NCBI GenBank assembly: GCA_902373525.1
Contig: CABKMN010000007.1
Location: 25,056-89,055, forward strand
Length of the DNA stretch: 64,000 nt
Source of the DNA: an uncultured Bilophila sp.
GTDB taxonomy: Bacteria > Desulfobacterota > Desulfovibrionia > Desulfovibrionales > Desulfovibrionaceae
Reading direction: 5' to 3'
The number at the start of each line of letters is the position of its first letter. Position 1 is the first letter of the stretch. Of the stretch, positions 43,572-51,762 are shown in pieces. The translations under genes were made by a program, and so were the position numbers. The notes beneath the pieces were generated by a model. The model was not told where the DNA came from, ran no database searches, and saw only the letters and a program-made list of their open reading frames with translations.

Positions 43572-44057
43572 CTAATGCTTGTTCCAGAAATTCCATAAGG
43601 GACAAGATAACATACCGCCCTTCTTTTTCTTTGAAACGGTCCCCAGCGGCAGCGCCGTCCGGATGCGGGCGCATTGGAGAAGGACTTCGTCAAGCGCTTC
43701 GGCTATGTCTTCGTATCGGCTTCGCCGGACATTTGGAGACATCTCGGCAAGGGGCTCCACAGCTTCCATTATGGTTGTGGCCGCCAGAGGGACAACTCCA
43801 AGAACGTCTTCGCAAGAGTTCTTCTCCCGCTCGAGTTGTTGCATCTGCCAGTCAAGGAGTATCGTATTCCCCAATACGGCACAAAGCCGGGGGAGCATCT
43901 CAAGACTCGGGAAGTAGGCGTCATCCTTTTTGAGGTAGCGTTTGACGACGGATACGGATACGCCGAGTCCCGCCGCTATCTGGCTCTCCGTCAGCCCGCT
44001 CACCTCTTTGGCAAGCCGGATAGCCTCTTTCCCGTTCATGAATCCCAAATATTCCAT
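43572..44057 (-). CDS. Phage regulator with CII-like helix-turn-helix
   Basis: 161 residues from the ATG at 44057 (GGGGGGA upstream). The N-terminal part NGKEAIRLAKEVSGLTESQI, then AAGLGVSVSVVKRYLKKDDA, is a helix-turn-helix resembling CII-like phage regulators. The tail has LPLGTVSKKKKGGML. Upstream codons to 44210 are in frame but lack a start signal. It looks intact. The target is unknown. Confidence 0.6.
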   Translation of the reverse strand: MEYLGFMNGKEAIRLAKEVSGLTESQIAAGLGVSVSVVKRYLKKDDAYFPSLEMLPRLCAVLGNTILLDWQMQQLEREKNSCEDVLGVVPLAATTIMEAVEPLAEMSPNVRRSRYEDIAEALDEVLLQCARIRTALPLGTVSKKKKGGMLSCPLWNFWNKH

Positions 44058-44240
44058 ACAGTCCCCCCTAAAAGATGAATAGGAAGATCGTCCGTCAGGA
44101 AAAGACATCCGCCTATCCGGCAAGCCGTACAGCTTCTGTGATAAGGGGGAGTAATTCCTCCGGCGAAGGATGATGGTGCGTCCATCAAATTCCATACGAA
44201 ACCTCCTCAATCATCTTCCAGATTTGTACGAGTCATGAGG

Positions 44241-44615
44241 CTAATATTTTGAAATGAGTTCAATCGTTGACTTGAGTGCATTCTGTAAAATAACCCTTTC
44301 CAAATGCCTGCGCACGCCGCTGACGCTGATATCAAGGTATTCAGCGATCTGTTTATATGTTTTTCCGCGCATGAAAAATTCTATTACTTATTTATCTCGC
44401 GGAGTAATTTTGATAGAATTATTTTCAGATTTATAAGATTTAAATATAGCTAGAAGCTCACGGGTGCTGTGAACATCGTATAGCTTTCTGAGATTGGAAA
44501 TATTCCGCCGCACCGTTCCATATGATATATGTAATGCTGCGGATATATATTTTGGACATTTTCTTTGAATTAAAAAATTAGCTATTTCATATTCAATTTT
44601 ATTTAATTTACACAT
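44241..44615 (-). pseudogene. Double LuxR-type helix-turn-helix gene with an in-frame TAA
   Basis: The first helix-turn-helix is LNKIEYEIANFLIQRKCPKY through TVRRNISNLRKLYDVHSTRE. After KITPRDK comes TAA, and the frame continues VIEFFMRGKTYKQIAEYLDI, SVSGVRRHLERV, a second such domain. A sense codon in place of TAA would give a single 124-residue protein with two HTH domains. The stop makes the second domain inaccessible. A short first-domain product is possible. Confidence 0.55.
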
Positions 44616-44929
44616 GAAACCATCAGTGCTTATGAATTGTTACATGAAAAATTGACTGTTTATCACTAGCGTCATGGATAAAAATCTGAGATCAGTGGCT
44701 TTTTGATATAATTTTAGAGATACAGTTTAGATGATTTTGTCTGATAATTATAAAAACGTCGCAGCTACATGAAGTGACTTGCATCGTATGCAAACAGGAA
44801 ATGGCTATAGCGAAAAAAACTTCTAAGGTGGTCAATGTACACCAAAACCAAGAAACCTCAAGAGTCTTCTATCAATATCATCCATAGATGAAATCCTTTT
44901 CATCTCTTAAGAATCCAATATTTTATATC
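44616..44929. other. Stretch without a recognised gene
   Basis: AT-rich, about 310 bases, with no ribosome site or RNA gene recognised. Confidence 0.3.
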
Positions 44930-44966
44930 AAAAAATAAAACCTCCACCCCCGGCAGGAAGTAGAGG
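44930..44966 (-). terminator. Terminator of the GRE operon
   Basis: On the minus strand CCTCTAC pairs with GTGGAGG around a G-rich loop, followed by TTTTATTTTTT. Confidence 0.8.
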
Positions 44967-44999
44967 CTTTGAATAGGCCTTGGATAGAAAAATATAATG

Positions 45000-45473
45000 T
45001 TATTGTCGTAATATTACTTCAGCAGTTATCCTTGCGGCTTTCACAGTACGCTTTGCGCAGGCTTCAAATTGTTCTGGCGTGCCGTAAGGCAGCCCCTTGT
45101 GCAATACACGGCAACATGTGACGCGGTTATGTTCCACAAAACGATCGTGCAATTGCTTGGCAACATGGCCGCACACATCCGGGCAAAAGCCGTTTTCTTC
45201 CGTTCTGCCGAAAAGAAAACCAACAGCCATTTCGCCGCCGATAAGCGCTCCACAGCAACACCCCGCACCTCCCATGCCGCGTCCGAAAGCGGAAGCCGTT
45301 CTGAGGAGTTCCAAAGGACATGAATTGCCGCTTTCTTCAAGCAGAGCCCTGAAGACCGATTCTGCACAGTTGAGTTTGTCGTGTCTGAACAGAATCCCGG
45401 TTTTTTGCTCCACTCGGTCAGGAAAATCACTGGTAAACAAAATCGCTGTTCTCCCATTCAAATTTGCAATCAT
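45000..45473 (-). CDS. C_GCAxxG_C_C family redox protein
   Basis: 157 residues. LNCAESVFRALLEES, then GRGMGGAGCCCGALIGG, VCGHVAKQLHDRF and NRVTCCRVLHKG carry the cysteine pattern of the C_GCAxxG_C_C family, small proteins proposed to bind a redox cofactor or metal. The start overlaps the stop of the ferredoxin-nitroreductase gene (ATGA), so the two are coupled. Last gene of the GRE operon. It may be a local electron carrier; this is inferred from position. Confidence 0.85.
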   Translation of the reverse strand: MIANLNGRTAILFTSDFPDRVEQKTGILFRHDKLNCAESVFRALLEESGNSCPLELLRTASAFGRGMGGAGCCCGALIGGEMAVGFLFGRTEENGFCPDVCGHVAKQLHDRFVEHNRVTCCRVLHKGLPYGTPEQFEACAKRTVKAARITAEVILRQ

Positions 45474-46246
45474 GATGCCCGGATGATTTCTGGAGGAGTC
45501 CTGAAAGGAATGCGCTTATAGGCGACCGCAGGCTTGCCGACCATAAGGGCCGCATAGAGTTTATGGCCTTTCGGCAGTTGTATCTCCGCCGGAAGCCCAT
45601 AGGCGCAGGCTTCAATGAGCATCCCCGCCCAGCAGGAACCAAGATGAAAAGAAGGAAAGGCTAGTTCCAGGTAACAGGCTGCCGTAGCGCAATCCGTTTC
45701 GGAAAGAATCCGCTCAGGAGCATGAATGAGAATGAGGCAGGGAGCCCCGCGAAACAGCGTATCATGACCATTGTGGACATTTTTCGTATGATTGGGATAG
45801 AAATGATGTTCTTCCATGAGGCGAACAGTCGCGTGCAGGAGTTTTTCAACCTTGTCGCGACCGTTGATGACAATGTAGGAAACCTGCCGGGCGTTGTGGG
45901 CTGTCGGCGCATAGGCCGCCAACGAGAGAACTTCGTCTAACAGTACATTGTCGATAGCGGATGGCTGAAAATTGCGTATGGCACGGCGGGTCTTCAGCAG
46001 GTGTCGCGCCATGAATGCGGGAACGGGGAGATCGGCGGCCTCAAGTTCATCAGGTGCTATGCCATCAAGAGTAATGGCTCCTTCAGGACAGACTGCGGCG
46101 CAGTGACCGCAATGAACACAGAGCGACTCTCGGTCTGGTTCCACATACGGCATGCCGTTTGGCCCCAGCGTAAGCAGGCCGCAGACACATCCGGCCGCAC
46201 AGAGTCCGCAATGACGACATGCCGTGACATCAACAGTAAAAAGCAT
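45470..46246 (-). CDS. Ferredoxin-nitroreductase fusion
   Basis: 258 residues from ATG 46246 (GGGAGAGGGACAAAT upstream). Residues 1-60 hold two [4Fe-4S] motifs (CRHCGLCAAGC and CVHCGHCAAVCPEGAI). Residues about 85-250 form a nitroreductase fold that binds FMN (TRRAIRNFQPSAIDNVLLDE, AYAPTAHNARQVSYIVINGR and HLGSCWAGMLIEA). Such fusions pass low-potential electrons to an FMN site and can reduce C=C, nitro or other bonds. The substrate is unknown. Located between the MFS gene and the C_GCAxxG_C_C gene. Confidence 0.9.
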   Translation of the reverse strand: MLFTVDVTACRHCGLCAAGCVCGLLTLGPNGMPYVEPDRESLCVHCGHCAAVCPEGAITLDGIAPDELEAADLPVPAFMARHLLKTRRAIRNFQPSAIDNVLLDEVLSLAAYAPTAHNARQVSYIVINGRDKVEKLLHATVRLMEEHHFYPNHTKNVHNGHDTLFRGAPCLILIHAPERILSETDCATAACYLELAFPSFHLGSCWAGMLIEACAYGLPAEIQLPKGHKLYAALMVGKPAVAYKRIPFRTPPEIIRAS

Positions 46247-46297
46247 ATTTGTCCCTCTCCCTTTGTAGCATATTCCATCGTTTGTCGTGAAAAACAG

Positions 46298-46333
46298 TTC
46301 TGCCCCGGGCTGCTGTTTGAGTCCGGGGCAGAA
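46298..46333 (-). terminator. Internal hairpin between the MFS and ferredoxin-nitroreductase genes
   Basis: TTCTGCCCCGG pairs exactly with CCGGGGCAGAA around 14 bases. On the minus strand it is followed by CTGTTTTTC. It could reduce expression of the last two genes. Confidence 0.6.
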
Positions 46334-46337
46334 TCGC

Positions 46338-47591
46338 TCAGTTCGTCTTTTCCTTGAAGAAGAACATGAAAATAGCGCCGACAATCATCATGACCATACA
46401 AAGCTGAAAGGCGCTTGCGTAGGCATCGCTTCCGTACACTGAGCCGATTTTGCCATGAGAATCTATGATGAGGCCGCAGACGTACTGGAAAAAGGCGGCG
46501 CCTACGGCAATCCCCATATTCAGGCCGCCTACGGCGGTCGCAGCGTAGCGGGGTTCCGTTGTTTCTTTTACGCAGGCGAAGCAGACCACGAAGAAGCCGC
46601 CGGTAAAGCCGAACAGGGTGAACAGAAGATAGAGCAGCGTCGGCGTACCGATGGAGGCGGTAAAGAAAGCCAGCGGAATATATACCAGCGTATGAAGGAT
46701 GATACCGAGCAGCAGAACTTTCTTTCTGGAGCGGATTACTTTATCGGAGAGCCAGCCGCTGACCGGGCATCCCATAATCATGCCCAAGGTGAAGAACATG
46801 ACGATGGACGAGGCGACATCCTTGCTCAAACCATAGACATCCTGCAGATAGGGACCCGACCAAAGTCCTCCCACATTCATCAGTGTGCCGTAGTACAGGG
46901 TGCTGGCAATGGTAACCAGATAGAATCTGTGCGTCTGAAAGACCACTTTCAGCGCGGAGCGCATGGAAACTGTTTCCTGTGAAGAGGAACTAATCTCCGG
47001 AAAACCACATTCCTTGGGCGTATTGCGAAGAATCATCCAGGCAAGAATGCCGGAGAATAGGGTATAGGCCGTAACAAACCAGAAGGCGTCGCGCCACCCG
47101 GCCTGTTCGATAAGCCACATGAGAGGACGAGTGGAAAGAAGAGCGCCCAAGTTGCCCACGGCCAGCAGTACGCCGGAACAGGTAGCCAGTTCATTGGGAT
47201 AGAACCAGTCGGAAAAGATTTTCATGGCTCCCACAAACACAACGCTGACACTCAGGCCGATGATGAAACGACCAAGGGCCAAGGTGGGCACACTATTCCC
47301 CATGACGAAGACGGCCGTTCCCGCAGAGGCGCAAATCAGACCGACAGCGATGATTTTACGTGGCCCGAAGGTATCCGAGAAAAGCCCCGCAGGGATGCAG
47401 CCAGCCGCCTGTGCCCAGAAATACATGGAAGCCATAATTCCGAGATCGGTCGCGGCCAGCCCCAGTTCGTCGGCCATGACCGGACCGACGATGGCGGGAG
47501 CGACTCTCTGGAAAAAAACAACCAGATAGCCGACGGAAATAGCCAGGAACAGAATAATCCGTTTTCTACGATAGGCTGCATTGATACCCAT
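46338..47591 (-). CDS. Major facilitator superfamily transporter
   Basis: 417 residues from ATG 47591 (GAGAGGAAC upstream), 12 membrane segments. The loop 2-3 motif is GLFSDTFGPRKIIAVG and the loop 8-9 counterpart is SGWLSDKVIRSRKKVLL. The overall pattern matches organic-anion and sugar-acid importers of the MFS. The start overlaps the selenoprotein gene by 26 bases. It is probably the importer for the GRE pathway substrate, which is unknown. Confidence 0.85.
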   Translation of the reverse strand: MGINAAYRRKRIILFLAISVGYLVVFFQRVAPAIVGPVMADELGLAATDLGIMASMYFWAQAAGCIPAGLFSDTFGPRKIIAVGLICASAGTAVFVMGNSVPTLALGRFIIGLSVSVVFVGAMKIFSDWFYPNELATCSGVLLAVGNLGALLSTRPLMWLIEQAGWRDAFWFVTAYTLFSGILAWMILRNTPKECGFPEISSSSQETVSMRSALKVVFQTHRFYLVTIASTLYYGTLMNVGGLWSGPYLQDVYGLSKDVASSIVMFFTLGMIMGCPVSGWLSDKVIRSRKKVLLLGIILHTLVYIPLAFFTASIGTPTLLYLLFTLFGFTGGFFVVCFACVKETTEPRYAATAVGGLNMGIAVGAAFFQYVCGLIIDSHGKIGSVYGSDAYASAFQLCMVMMIVGAIFMFFFKEKTN

Positions 47592-47886
47592 GATGTTCCT
47601 CTCCGATTCGGTTGACAAGCAGTCGTCCTTCCTCAAATCGTAATTCAAAATTTTCTCCGTACTCATCAAGCACCTCGCGGTTAGCTATAAATGAGACGCC
47701 CTCCACTACAACAAGCGCATCTTCATTTTCATCCCGTTTGTCGATGCTCGGCCCGAGCATCTTTTTTGCGTGTCAGCCGCCTCCGAGAACGTACTCTTTC
47801 AGGCGAACGCAGGAGCCCGGTTCTTCATTCCGCATCAGCGCGGCCAGTTTCTCAAGAACAGCCTTGTCGGCCGTTACCGTCAACAT
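47566..47886 (-). CDS. HesB/IscA-like selenoprotein (in-frame TGA read as Sec38)
   Basis: 106 residues from ATG 47886 (GGAGAGTG upstream) if the TGA at 47775-47773 is read as selenocysteine 38. The fold is HesB/IscA-like: LTVTADKAVLEKLAALM, SCVRLKEYVLGGG-U-HAKKM, then VVVEGVSFIANREVLDEYG. The Sec falls where IscA-type proteins have the first conserved Cys of their GGC motif. A SECIS-like hairpin lies just downstream (47743-47761) and a tRNA-Sec gene is nearby. It sits between the activase and MFS genes of the GRE operon and overlaps the latter. HesB-like selenoproteins are a known family. The job here is unknown; Fe-S or redox support of the GRE system is inferred. Confidence 0.8.
47743..47761 (-). 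promoter_or_regulatory. SECIS-like hairpin after the TGA of the HesB-like gene
   Basis: On the minus strand GATGCTCG pairs perfectly with CGAGCATC around the three-base loop GGC. The loop starts 20 bases after the TGA, inside the window known for bacterial SECIS elements, with G at the first loop position. It is also coding sequence, so amino acids and structure constrain it together. Confidence 0.75.
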
Positions 47887-47906
47887 GGGGCACTCTCCGG
47901 TTGCGG

Positions 47907-48806
47907 TTACACGATTTCCGTTTCCATCCCATGCACGGCAAAACGATCAAGAACGCCATGCAATTCGTCGGGAGCATATTCGCGAACATCCGGCTGCGAC
48001 AGGCCGAGAGCGTTATACTTGCTGCTGCCGAAGAAGTGGCAGGGCAGGACATCCACATGGTGCACACCATACGGTTTCAGGCGCGCGGCCACGGCGGCGA
48101 TGTTTTCTTCCGAATCGTTCAATCCGGGCATGAGCGGAATGCGGATATGAATTTTTTCGGGAAACGTCTCCAGAGCGATTTCAAGGTTGCGCTGGATGAG
48201 TTCGTTTCCCATTCCGGTGAGTCGCTTGTGCTGCGCGCTGTCCATATGCTTGATGTCGAAAAGGAAAAGGTCGGCCCTGCCGAGCAGCCGCTCGAACAGT
48301 TTGGGTTCTGTCTGCCCGCAGGTATCAATACAGGTATGCAGGCCCTCATTCAGACAGGCTTCGACGAGTTCCATGAGAAATGCGCCCTGCATGGTGCATT
48401 CCCCGCCGCTGAAGGTTACACCGCCCCCGGAATTGCTGAAAAAGGAGGCGTCCTTGCGGATGACTTTCATGATTGCATCGACATCGTATTCCCGCCCCGA
48501 CATGCTGCTTGCGGTGGTGGGGCATTGTTCGGCGCAAGCGCCGCACCCCACGCAGCGGGAAAAATCACGGAGAAACCGGCCGCCTTTTTCGATGACTGCG
48601 CCATGCGTACAGACCTGCACGCAATGGCCGCAGCCGGAACACAGGTTCTGGAACAACATGAGCTGAGGGGCCGTAGCCTGGGATTCCGGGTTGCTGCACC
48701 ACAGACAGTGCAGGGGACAGCCCTTGAAGAAGACGGTTGTCCTCAGACCGGGGCCGTCATGGACGGACATTCGCTGAATATTATAAACGATTCCTTTAGT
48801 GGACAT
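47907..48806 (-). CDS. Glycyl radical enzyme activating enzyme (radical SAM)
   Basis: 299 residues. The radical SAM motif is C30-PLH-C34-LW-C37 (KGCPLHCLWCSNPE). Residues about 55-100 hold two ferredoxin-type clusters (CSGCGHCVQVC and CVGCGACAEQC), as in activases of the choline-lyase and glycerol-dehydratase type. The SAM-binding GGE is in VTFSGGECTMQ. It abstracts a hydrogen from the glycine of the adjacent GRE to start the radical. It is separated from the GRE gene by a hairpin at 48871-48892. Confidence 0.93.
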   Translation of the reverse strand: MSTKGIVYNIQRMSVHDGPGLRTTVFFKGCPLHCLWCSNPESQATAPQLMLFQNLCSGCGHCVQVCTHGAVIEKGGRFLRDFSRCVGCGACAEQCPTTASSMSGREYDVDAIMKVIRKDASFFSNSGGGVTFSGGECTMQGAFLMELVEACLNEGLHTCIDTCGQTEPKLFERLLGRADLFLFDIKHMDSAQHKRLTGMGNELIQRNLEIALETFPEKIHIRIPLMPGLNDSEENIAAVAARLKPYGVHHVDVLPCHFFGSSKYNALGLSQPDVREYAPDELHGVLDRFAVHGMETEIV

Positions 48807-48870
48807 GATGACGGACCTTGGTTGGCAAAGGGTACAGGTCGAGCCTCCCCGCGCGGCGGCGGGAAAAACG

Positions 48871-48892
48871 GGGCGGATGTTTCCATCCGCCC
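48871..48892 (-). terminator. Internal hairpin between the GRE and activase genes
   Basis: GGGCGGAT pairs with ATCCGCCC around GGAAAC (minus strand), followed by CGTTTTTC. It could keep activase levels below GRE levels. Confidence 0.6.
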
Positions 48893-48908
48893 AACAGTTC
48901 AGGGCTGG

Positions 48909-51356
48909 TTATTTGTATTCGGTACGCTTGATGATTTCGTCCTGCACTCCACCGTCAAGGCGGGTGAAGTAGGCGGAGAATCCGGCCACGCGGACGACGA
49001 GTTCCTTGTGGTTCTGCGGATGCTCCTTGGCGTCGACAAGCGTTTCGTGGGAGACGCAGTTGAACTGGATATGGCTGCCGCCCCAGTCGAAATACGTCTT
49101 GATAAGGTCAAGCAGGTTACGCGCTCCCTTGGCGTCGGCCAGGGCGGAGGGCAGGAATTTCATATTGAAGTGGTTGGATACATACCATGTGGTGTCCACG
49201 GCCTGCGCTGCGGATTTGATGAGCGCCGTAGGCCCTTCGGTATCCGTGCCGGGCGTGGCCGAAACGCTGCCGTCAGTGAAGGCCACACCCTTCTTGCGCC
49301 CGTTGGGGAAGGCGTTCATGATGGAGCCATAAAGATTGTGGAAGGACAGGGAATAGGCATCAAGGTAGCAGTGTTTGTTGAAATAGTTCGGGCCGCATTC
49401 GGTATAGATCGTCTTGAAATCCTCAAACAGCCTTTGCACATAGGCGTCGCTTTCGGGGTCGTCATTCCCGTACTTGGGGACGCCAAGGCACATCTTCTGC
49501 ATGTCTTCATAGCCCACCCAGTCAGCTTCCAGGGCTTCGCGCAACTTGGCTATAGTGAACAGCTTCTTGTCAAAGACCAGTTCCTTGATGGCGTGCAGGG
49601 CATTGCCCGCATCCACCACGGTGGAGAGAATAGCCATGCCTTGCGGATACTTATGCCCACCCGCCTCTTCCGTCATGCCGGTCTCAATGCAGCCGTCGTG
49701 CAGGGCCGAGCGGAAGATGCTGGGAACAATTTTTTCGTGGGCGGCCGTGGAGAGGTTGGAATGCCGACGCTGCACCATCATGCCTGCCTTGATCTGCTGA
49801 CGGACGGCTTCGTAAAGTTCCTCGTAATCCTTGAAGTCGTTCGCTTCCCCGGTTTGCGGGCCGAGCTGCTTTTTGGTGGTGGGGTCCCAGCCGTTGTACA
49901 GGGCCAGCTCCACAAACTTGGCGGCGCAGATGGCGTCCTCGCCCGCAATGTACGAACCGGCTTCGGCAACGCCGCTGGCCACGCAGCCGAAATTGGCCAC
50001 ATTGCGCGCTTCCTCAATGGTGACGCCGTCCGGCCCGAAGTGCAGCAGGTTACGCGCCACGCCTATGGCCGTGTTCATGAACTGGGGCTGGCCGCAGCCC
50101 GTGCGTATCACATCCACGGCCTTCATGAGATAGGCCGGTTCCATCATGGGCGTGTACCACAGGGCCAGCGTGGGCTGGATGTTCTGCATCCGGGCCTGTA
50201 CTTCCATGATGACCATTTCATAGTCGTTGCTGGCGTCCTTGCCGTCAGGAGTGAGCCCCCCGAGGGCAAGGGTTTGCCCGGTGTGACCGGAAAGGGCTTT
50301 CTGATGGGCCATACCGGAATAGGTTCCGAGTTCCGTGTGACGGATGAACAGGAAGCAGGTCAGCTTGTTGGCTTCGTCGCGGGTGATGCGGCCTTCCTCG
50401 ATGTCCTTTTTGTAGAAAGGATACATGAACTGACCGAAGCGGCCCGGAGAGTTGGCGCAGCCCATCTGTTCGATTTCCACCAGCAGGTGCGCGAACCAGT
50501 ACGACTGGATGGCCTCACGGAAATTGCGGGCGGGATTTTCGGGAACCCAGCGGCAGATTTCGGCGGTTTCCAACAACTCGGCTTTCTTTTTGGCGTCGTT
50601 TTCCCCGGCGGCCGTTTCTTCGCACAGATCGGCATAGCGATGCGCCCACTTGACGAAGGCCTCAAGAACAATCTTGATGCCTTGAAGGAAGGCCAGCTTG
50701 CGGTAGTCGCCGCTCTGATGCTTGAGCTTGCTCATGCTCTGTTCGACTTCTTCCAGGACGCCGCGTGCGCCCTTTGTCAGAATCATATTGTAGTTGGCGC
50801 AGCCGGAACCGAGCGACACGTTCATGACGTCATAGAGCATCCCGGACTTGATATAGGGACGGGGATCGAGATCGTACAGCTTCTTGTAGTTTATGTCGGC
50901 CGTGTCGCGGACGGTGCGCCCCTTCCATTGATTGTACACGCCCATCATGAGGTCTTTGGTTTCGTCGGGAATGACGATTTCTCCCAAAGAGCAGATTTTG
51001 GCCATGTCCATCTCATCCTTGATCCAGTCGCAGCTCCATTCGGGGTACGCATAAAGACCGCAACGGATACTGGTCAGCGTGCCGACAACGGGGTTTTCAT
51101 CAAGAAAAAGTTTTTTGGTCAGCAGGAGGCGCTCCAGAAGTTTGGCGCGGAGCAGGACGGGCTCCTCTCCCGGATTCTCTTCATACACGGCCTTAAGGAC
51201 GCTCAGGCGTTCTGGGTCCATCTGCTGATTGGTATCGGTTACGATTCCCTTGCAGAGGCGAATGCGATCATCAGCCGTCGCCCAATCGATGGCATAAGCC
51301 CCGTGTCCGGCCTTTTCCGCCGCAAGGGCGGCTTCCGTTTTTTCCGGAGTAAACAT
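48909..51356 (-). CDS. Glycyl radical enzyme, non-canonical active-site loop
   Basis: 815 residues from ATG 51356 (AAGGAG upstream). The thiyl site is Cys458 in the loop NFGCVASGVAE. The radical site is Gly792 in VVRVAGFSAYF. The rest matches the PFL/GRE fold (QSYWFAHLLVEIEQMGCANS, then PGRFGQFMYPFYKKDIEEG, and RTGCGQPQFMNTAIG). Many GRE dehydratases and lyases have Glu two residues after the Cys (GCVE); here it is Ala460. Some other classes, such as pyruvate formate-lyase, also lack that Glu. So the activity cannot be named. Head of the operon with its activase. Confidence 0.93.
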   Translation of the reverse strand: MFTPEKTEAALAAEKAGHGAYAIDWATADDRIRLCKGIVTDTNQQMDPERLSVLKAVYEENPGEEPVLLRAKLLERLLLTKKLFLDENPVVGTLTSIRCGLYAYPEWSCDWIKDEMDMAKICSLGEIVIPDETKDLMMGVYNQWKGRTVRDTADINYKKLYDLDPRPYIKSGMLYDVMNVSLGSGCANYNMILTKGARGVLEEVEQSMSKLKHQSGDYRKLAFLQGIKIVLEAFVKWAHRYADLCEETAAGENDAKKKAELLETAEICRWVPENPARNFREAIQSYWFAHLLVEIEQMGCANSPGRFGQFMYPFYKKDIEEGRITRDEANKLTCFLFIRHTELGTYSGMAHQKALSGHTGQTLALGGLTPDGKDASNDYEMVIMEVQARMQNIQPTLALWYTPMMEPAYLMKAVDVIRTGCGQPQFMNTAIGVARNLLHFGPDGVTIEEARNVANFGCVASGVAEAGSYIAGEDAICAAKFVELALYNGWDPTTKKQLGPQTGEANDFKDYEELYEAVRQQIKAGMMVQRRHSNLSTAAHEKIVPSIFRSALHDGCIETGMTEEAGGHKYPQGMAILSTVVDAGNALHAIKELVFDKKLFTIAKLREALEADWVGYEDMQKMCLGVPKYGNDDPESDAYVQRLFEDFKTIYTECGPNYFNKHCYLDAYSLSFHNLYGSIMNAFPNGRKKGVAFTDGSVSATPGTDTEGPTALIKSAAQAVDTTWYVSNHFNMKFLPSALADAKGARNLLDLIKTYFDWGGSHIQFNCVSHETLVDAKEHPQNHKELVVRVAGFSAYFTRLDGGVQDEIIKRTEYK

Positions 51357-51479
51357 GGCAATCTCCTTTGTGTGCGAGTGGATTGAGATGGGAGGAAGGC
51401 TCCTCTTTTGTTGAGCGGCAGACCGATGTCTGCCAGCAATCCATCTTCCCGGCTGTAGAGGGGAAGACATTACTCCTTA

Positions 51480-51495
51480 TGAAAAAGACGTGCCA
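51480..51495 (-). promoter_or_regulatory. Sigma-54 (-24/-12) promoter candidate for the GRE operon
   Basis: On the minus strand the sequence is TGGCACGTCTTTTTCA. TGGCACG is a perfect -24 element. At -12, TTTCA stands in for TTGCA, so one of the two key bases (G of GC) differs. Spacing is right, and the GRE start lies about 125 bases downstream. Confidence 0.6.
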
Positions 51496-51569
51496 TGTTT
51501 CACAAATTTACAAAAATACTTTTATTTTTTGTAGTTACGATATTTATTTAAAGGAATCGTATTTCTGAT

Positions 51570-51631
51570 TGTCCTCATTTAAAATCATATTTGACCTTGA
51601 ATGAGGACACTGATATCCTTAAATGAGGACA
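51570..51631. promoter_or_regulatory. Three copies of a TTNAATGAGGACA repeat: likely activator sites
   Basis: TGTCCTCATTTAA at 51570-51582 (inverted copy), TTGAATGAGGACA at 51597-51609 and TTAAATGAGGACA at 51619-51631. They lie 75-150 bases upstream of the -24/-12 candidate and between it and the divergent sigma-54 activator gene, the place expected for its binding sites. Confidence 0.65.
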
Positions 51632-51762
51632 GTTCGATTGTTTGAATGTGCGGACTCGGCTCTTTGTCCACAATGCGCACAAAGGGAAGTGTAGTGTACT
51701 TGGAGTGGAATATTTGGGAATATATGTGGGGTGGGAAGGTTGTTTTTCAAGGAGCCAAAAGG

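Noticed and set aside
47691..51386. 1231-codon open frame antisense to the GRE operon
   Set aside because: It lies wholly opposite the GRE and activase genes, has no ribosome site or family resemblance, and is expected from the codon usage of GC-rich genes.
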